DNA of 64,000 nucleotides. Origin: Flavobacteria bacterium MS024-3C. Lineage in GTDB: Bacteria > Bacteroidota > Bacteroidia > Flavobacteriales > Flavobacteriaceae. Under the pieces are notes generated by a model that did no database searches, was not told where the DNA came from, and saw only the letters and a program-made list of their open reading frames with translations. Both the position numbers and the translations under genes were made by a program. Position 1 is the first letter of the stretch. Every line of letters begins with the position of its first letter. This document shows positions 63,908-64,000 of the stretch, piece by piece. Where the stretch lies: NCBI GenBank assembly GCA_000173115.1, contig ABVW01000003.1:1-64000 (forward strand), written 5' to 3'.

Positions 63908-64000
63908 ATGTCTAAAAAACCGTCTATTTCTGTTGTATTGAGTACTTATAATGCGGAAGCATGGTTAGAAAAAGTGCTTTATGGATTCCAATACCAAGAT
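63908..64000 (+). CDS. Glycosyltransferase family 2, N-terminal part (cut by window end)
   Basis: 31 codons are visible from the ATG at 63908: MSKKPSISVVLSTYNAEAWL and onward. SVVLSTYNAEAWLEKVL is the typical first strand and helix of GT2. Divergent from the glycosyltransferase at 62991, so this may be the start of a polysaccharide gene group. Confidence 0.8.
   Translation, partial: MSKKPSISVVLSTYNAEAWLEKVLYGFQYQD

Overview
The window looks like a chromosome segment of a marine-type Flavobacteriaceae bacterium (Bacteroidota). This rests on: AT-rich DNA; a T9SS adhesin with thrombospondin type-3 repeats and a gliding-motility C-terminal domain beside PorP/SprF remnants; promoters of the Bacteroidota form TTTG-N19-TAnnTTTG; type III glutamine synthetase; a long NusB, a DUF3276/PUR protein, a YfiT-type DinB protein and a DnaJ with half of the usual zinc motifs. 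No genus is assigned. Most of the window is single-copy housekeeping DNA in short operons separated by clear hairpin terminators.

Layout. 1-6100 is an accessory locus: the tail of one TSP3 adhesin, a collapsed PorP/SprF gene, a complete 1645-aa adhesin whose last part repeats the first tail exactly, a second truncated PorP start, then tRNA-Arg(ACG) on the minus strand. 6200-7500 holds a 48-aa conserved microprotein and a Ca2+/Na+ antiporter. 7500-11000 has two divergent glutamine synthetases. 11000-17700 carries purM, prfA, pyrF, a hydrolase, an Lrp regulator and a DUF1684 lipoprotein. 17750-20500 is a PII-Amt-porin operon on the minus strand. 20700-26500 has crcB, a MazG-like hydrolase, ilvE, mnmD, a TIGR01777 epimerase and grpE-dnaJ. 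26500-34550 has MscS, a sigma-54 activator without a DNA-binding domain, an M28 peptidase, a cyclophilin-FKBP fusion, cspA, a bacillithiol-transferase-like DinB protein, csaA, a bile-acid-type symporter and an acyltransferase. 34540-39400 (minus) has an M14 peptidase, a PUR protein and an ABC exporter. 39500-43900 (plus) has nusB, a DUF1573 protein, yajC, pyrD, lysE and an HMG-CoA lyase. 43900-64000 has a TonB receptor, guaB, a thioredoxin, lysA, sucC, a DUF1456 protein, an M20 peptidase, uvrB, an ABC-2 pair, an unknown kinase-like protein, a nucleoid protein, ctaA, a CCA-type nucleotidyltransferase, tsaC and two glycosyltransferases (the last cut by the window end).

How parts fit together. 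The clearest link is nitrogen assimilation. The intergenic region of the two glutamine synthetases and the region in front of glnB-amt share a 14-base string inside an inverted repeat of the form CCCCTA-N5/7-TAGGGG, so all four genes may be under one unidentified regulator. This is the observation I rate highest. The accessory locus at the left end is the other notable part: two adhesin/PorP cassettes made by duplication, both PorP partners broken, and a deletion junction about 140 bases from a tRNA gene. I found no CRISPR array, prophage, complete insertion sequence, rRNA or recognisable defence system.
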